From contig CAMTNN010000009.1 of NCBI GenBank assembly GCA_947073895.1, positions 1 through 18,810 of the forward strand: a DNA stretch of 18,810 nucleotides, given 5' to 3'. Every line of letters starts with the position of its first letter. Within the stretch, counting starts at the first letter, position 1. Positions 16,003 to 18,810 of this stretch are shown piece after piece. Origin of the DNA: an uncultured cyanobacterium (GTDB lineage: Bacteria > Cyanobacteriota > Vampirovibrionia > Gastranaerophilales > Gastranaerophilaceae). The position numbers were made by a program, and so were the translations under genes. Below the pieces are notes generated by a model, which made no database searches, was not told the DNA's origin, and saw only the letters and a program-made list of their open reading frames with translations.

Positions 16003-16767
16003 TTAGTATTCTACTTTCATTAATGTTAGCCCATACGGACTAACTGTTCTTCCCGCCTTACGACGGTCACCTGCCTCAAGAACATCTTTCATATGTTCAA
16101 CAGGCAGTTTATGCCCTTCTATTTCAAGAAGAGTGCCGACTATTGTTCTTACCATATTGTAAAGAAAACGATTCCCTACCAAATGGATAAAAATCCTATC
16201 ACCTTGTTTTTCAACTTCGGCTCTGGTTATAAAACAAACTTTGCTCGGGTTAAGCGTTCCGGAACTTTTAAAACTTGAAAAATCATGTTCACCCTGGAGA
16301 AAGTTCAAAGCAGATTGCATCCGCTCTACATCTAAATCATACTTTACTCTTAAGATATCACCGTCAAAAGCTTGTTTATACTTGCGATTGATTAATTCGT
16401 ATTTGTAATATCTACTCTTTGCAGATTTTTGAGCATGAAATGACTCGGGAACAATTCTCAAGTTATTAACTGATATATCATCAGGCAAGATTTCGTTCAT
16501 TTGATAGATGAACTTTGAAGCAACAATCGTCCTGTCTGTATCAAAATGAACGACTTGTCCTAATGAGTTTACGCCTTTATCAGTTCTTCCGGAGAAGATT
16601 GTTTTTATAAGTCGGTTATTTTCGGAGTGTCCTCCGATTATCAACGTTCGAAGTGCTCTTTCCAATTCACCCTGTATTGTTTGTCCTATTTCTTCACCAT
16701 TTTCAAACTGAATCTGGCTTCCGTCATAGTTTTTCCCTCGGTACTGAACATCAAGAGCGTAGCGCAT
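16003..16767 (-). CDS. truA: tRNA pseudouridine(38-40) synthase TruA
   Basis: TruA converts uridines 38-40 in the tRNA anticodon stem-loop to pseudouridine. The 254-residue length is typical. The catalytic motif is SGRTDKGVNSLGQVVHFD with the nucleophile Asp63 (Asp60 in E. coli). Other family stretches are LDVQYRGKNYDGSQIQ at the N-terminus, FHAQKSAKSRYYKYEL in the middle, and FLYNMVRTIVGTLLEIEGHK and ADGDRRKAGRTVSPYGL-like AGDRRKAGRTVSPYGLTLM near the C-terminus. The start is 3 bases after the rplQ stop. An rplQ-truA-rplM-rpsI order is common in Cyanobacteria and Firmicutes. Confidence 0.96.
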   Translation of the reverse strand: MRYALDVQYRGKNYDGSQIQFENGEEIGQTIQGELERALRTLIIGGHSENNRLIKTIFSGRTDKGVNSLGQVVHFDTDRTIVASKFIYQMNEILPDDISVNNLRIVPESFHAQKSAKSRYYKYELINRKYKQAFDGDILRVKYDLDVERMQSALNFLQGEHDFSSFKSSGTLNPSKVCFITRAEVEKQGDRIFIHLVGNRFLYNMVRTIVGTLLEIEGHKLPVEHMKDVLEAGDRRKAGRTVSPYGLTLMKVEY

Positions 16768-16770
16768 TAA

Positions 16771-17199
16771 TTATACCAATTGAATTAATGCCATTTCAGA
16801 AGCATCCCCTCTGCGTGGAGGAAGTCTGAATATTCTAGTATAACCACCGTTTCTAGAAGAATATTTAACACCGATGATGCTGAATAATTTTCTTAAAACA
16901 GTTTGTTTAGCTAATTTTTTGCCTTCTTGTGGAGCATCAAATACTTCACCAGTTGTAGTATCAATTAACTGTCCGATTTCTTTATCGAAAATATATTTGC
17001 CGGCAAGTCTTCTTGAGTTCAAGTCGCCTTTTTTAGCCATAGTGATAACATTTTCAGCGTATGGTTGTAAAGCTTTTGCTCTAGCCATAGTTGTTTTGAT
17101 TTCACCGTGAGTAAAAAGTTCAGTAGCTAATGAACGCAACAAAGCCTTTCTCTGGTCTTGCGCTTTACCAAGCGTGTGTTTTTTTGTTTGGTGTCTCAT
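16771..17199 (-). CDS. rplQ: 50S ribosomal protein L17, with internal insertion
   Basis: L17 is a large-subunit protein near the exit tunnel. The N-terminus MRHQTKKHTLGKAQDQRKAL, the GEIKTTMARAKALQPYAENVI segment, and the C-terminal SSRNGGYTRIFRLPPRRGDASEMALIQLV-type ending (split here: SSRNGGYTRIFRL, then PPRRGDASEMALIQLV) are diagnostic; the PRRGD-AEMA pattern resembles cyanobacterial L17. The 142-residue protein has about 25 extra residues (about 75-99, containing LIDTTTGEVFDAPQEGKK) between the FDKE and VLRKLF segments, where E. coli-type L17 has none. It lies between rpoA (30-base gap) and truA (3-base gap). Confidence 0.96.
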   Translation of the reverse strand: MRHQTKKHTLGKAQDQRKALLRSLATELFTHGEIKTTMARAKALQPYAENVITMAKKGDLNSRRLAGKYIFDKEIGQLIDTTTGEVFDAPQEGKKLAKQTVLRKLFSIIGVKYSSRNGGYTRIFRLPPRRGDASEMALIQLV

Positions 17200-17229
17200 T
17201 TTTTACTTTTCCTTTATTATAATTATTTC

Positions 17230-18234
17230 TTAGTCGTTTGCTGATTCGATAACCATACCATCTTCATCCAATTCAGGGCTTGGAGCTAAGTCTAAACCGA
17301 AGTGGTGTAATCTTTCGATTACTTCGTCAGATGATTTTTTACCGAAGTTTTTAATGTTTAATAAATCATGTTCTGATTTTTTAAGTAATTCAGCCATTGA
17401 GTTGATGCTTGCTCTTTTTAAGCAGTTGTATGCTCTTACTGATAATTCTAATTCATCAATTGTAATTGATGGTTCATTTTCAGAAGATTCAACTGTTTCT
17501 ACTGCTTCACTAGCTACTGTTTCAACTTCTCTTTGTATAACTTTACCAGAGATTCCAGCAATTTGTACAAAGTGTTCAATAAGAAGCTCTGAAGCGTAAG
17601 AAAGAGCTGTTGTTACATCTACAGTACCATTTGACCAAATTTCTAAAGTCAATTTATCATAGTCGATGCTATCGCCAACACGAGTGTTTTCTACTTCGTA
17701 GCTTACTCTCTTGATTGGCATGAATGTTGCATCAATAGGAAGCATATCGATAGAAGCTCCTGATTTTGCGTTTCTAGGAACATCGTTAGCTACATAGCCT
17801 TTACCTGTTTCTACGATAATATCAGCGTGGAATGAACCGCCTTCTGCAATTGTACAGATTAACCAATCAGGGTTAACTACTTTAACACCTGCAGGAAGTT
17901 GGATATCGCTAGCTAATACTGCGCCTGCTTTATCAACATCGATTCTTAAATGTTGAGGTTCTTTAGAATCAGTTTTAACTGCTAAGCCTTTAAGGTTTAA
18001 CATAACATCAATAACATCTTCCAATACACCTGGAATAGCTGTGTATTCGTGAGTGATACCTTCAATTCTGCAAGAAGTTACTGCAGTACCTTCAAGGCTT
18101 GAAAGCAAAACTCTTCTAAGAGCGTTACCGATAGTTGTACCAAAACCTCTTTCTAATGGTTCAATGGTAAATTTACCGTATTGCGAACCGTCAGAGCCGG
18201 CCATAGTATTAACAGTTTTAATTTTTAATTCCAT
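17230..18234 (-). CDS. rpoA: DNA-directed RNA polymerase alpha subunit
   Basis: RpoA dimerises to nucleate RNA polymerase assembly, and its C-terminal domain contacts UP elements and activators. The 334 residues are near the usual 315-330. The N-terminal domain shows YGKFTIEPLERGFGTTIGNALRRVLLSSL (family core GNALRRVLLSSLEG), then GITHEYTAIPGVLEDV and VDMLPIDATFMPIKRVSYEV-type features in the insert domain. A Glu/Ser-rich linker (about 235-255) precedes the C-terminal domain, with SVRAYNCLKRASI containing Arg267, equivalent to DNA-contacting Arg265 of E. coli, then NIKNFGKKSSDEVIERL. An acidic tail follows (LDEDGMVIESAND). It lies 18 bases after rpsD and 30 before rplQ. Confidence 0.98.
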   Translation of the reverse strand: MELKIKTVNTMAGSDGSQYGKFTIEPLERGFGTTIGNALRRVLLSSLEGTAVTSCRIEGITHEYTAIPGVLEDVIDVMLNLKGLAVKTDSKEPQHLRIDVDKAGAVLASDIQLPAGVKVVNPDWLICTIAEGGSFHADIIVETGKGYVANDVPRNAKSGASIDMLPIDATFMPIKRVSYEVENTRVGDSIDYDKLTLEIWSNGTVDVTTALSYASELLIEHFVQIAGISGKVIQREVETVASEAVETVESSENEPSITIDELELSVRAYNCLKRASINSMAELLKKSEHDLLNIKNFGKKSSDEVIERLHHFGLDLAPSPELDEDGMVIESAND

Positions 18235-18252
18235 ATTATTCTCTCCTATCGA

Positions 18253-18810
18253 CTATTTTGAATAGTACTCAATAACTAATTGTTCTTTGATTTCCGGATC
18301 AAGTTCTTCTCTTTCAGGAACTCTATCGAATGTAACTTTCAAAGCATCTTTGTCAACAGTTACCCAAGCAGGAGCGCATGATAAATCAATTGTGCTCATA
18401 ACAGCTTTTAAGTAGTCGCTGCTCTTAACTTTGATTGTAATTACATCTTCCGGTTTTACTAAATATGATGGAATATCTACTTTTTTACCGTTAACTAGAA
18501 CATGACCGTGGTTAACGATTTGTCTTGATTGTTTACGAGTTACACCAAAACCTGCTCTGAATAGAATGTTATCAAGTCTTGATTCAAGAAGTTGTAATAG
18601 GATAGTACCAGTTACGCCTTTTCTTCTTGCTGCTTCGTTATAATATTTAGCAAATTGTTTTTCTGATACTAAATATGTAAATCTGATTTTTTGTTTTTCA
18701 ACAAGGTGAAGCGCATATTCAGAAAGTTTCTTTCTTACTGCACCGTGTTGACCTGAAGCTGTTTGTCTCATAGAAGAAGTTAATTTTCTATTTGACAAAT
18801 CTTTTACTTT
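18253..18810 (-). CDS. rpsD: 30S ribosomal protein S4, 5' end outside window
   Basis: S4 starts assembly of the small-subunit body and often represses its own operon. The visible part contains QHGAVRKKLSEYALHLVEKQ, YEAARRKGVTG-like NEAARRKGVTGTILLQLLES, and the S4 RNA-binding domain, RLDNILFRAGFGVTRKQSRQ followed by IVNHGHVLVNGKKVDIPSYL. A TTG at 18798 could be read as start, but the frame stays open to the window edge, and S4 normally has about 25-30 more residues before the QHG segment, so I call it truncated by the window. Position directly before rpoA is found in Firmicutes and some other phyla. Confidence 0.95.
   Translation of the reverse strand, partial: KVKDLSNRKLTSSMRQTASGQHGAVRKKLSEYALHLVEKQKIRFTYLVSEKQFAKYYNEAARRKGVTGTILLQLLESRLDNILFRAGFGVTRKQSRQIVNHGHVLVNGKKVDIPSYLVKPEDVITIKVKSSDYLKAVMSTIDLSCAPAWVTVDKDALKVTFDRVPEREELDPEIKEQLVIEYYSK

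Overview
The window is AT-rich bacterial DNA with dense, mostly co-directional genes. The gene content suggests an uncultured, non-photosynthetic relative of Cyanobacteria (Melainabacteria/Vampirovibrionia, for example the gut order Gastranaerophilales). The pointers are a CHASE2-GGDEF enzyme, folate-dependent TrmFO, a 7TM-HD/YbeY/DgkA cluster, an rpoA-rplQ-truA-rplM-rpsI block, an L17 with a cyanobacteria-like C-terminal motif, and flagellar-type genes, which true Cyanobacteria lack. This placement is inference; a Firmicutes-like lineage would share several of these traits.

Region 1 (1-2805, + strand): the 3' part of a 7TM-HD phosphodiesterase gene (c-di-AMP hydrolysis), then ybeY and dgkA. 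Both junctions are 14-base overlaps. The first gene is cut by the left edge.

Region 2 (2829-8867, - strand): a compact flagellar-type secretion operon read fliE, fliF, a FliG-position protein, fliH, flhA. It meets dgkA tail to tail with only 23 bases between. fliI, fliJ, flgB and flgC are not in the operon, and the protein at the fliG position is strongly divergent.

Region 3 (8868-14611): a divergent intergenic region with a possible sigma-28-like promoter for fliE and a probable 61-residue small gene. It is followed on the + strand by a CHASE2-GGDEF diguanylate cyclase, trmFO, glyA and a WecA/TagO-type glycosyl-phosphate transferase. GlyA makes the methylene-tetrahydrofolate that TrmFO consumes, so their adjacency has a metabolic logic.

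Region 4 (14608-15044, - strand): a probable decayed gene with an early in-frame TGA and a frameshift. A strong intrinsic terminator at 15083-15113 follows the ribosomal operon.

Region 5 (15134-18810, - strand): rpsD (cut by the right edge), rpoA, rplQ, truA, rplM, rpsI, a housekeeping transcription/translation operon. No tRNA, rRNA, CRISPR array, insertion sequence or attachment site was seen. The most unusual part is the reduced secretion island with its divergent FliG-position protein.
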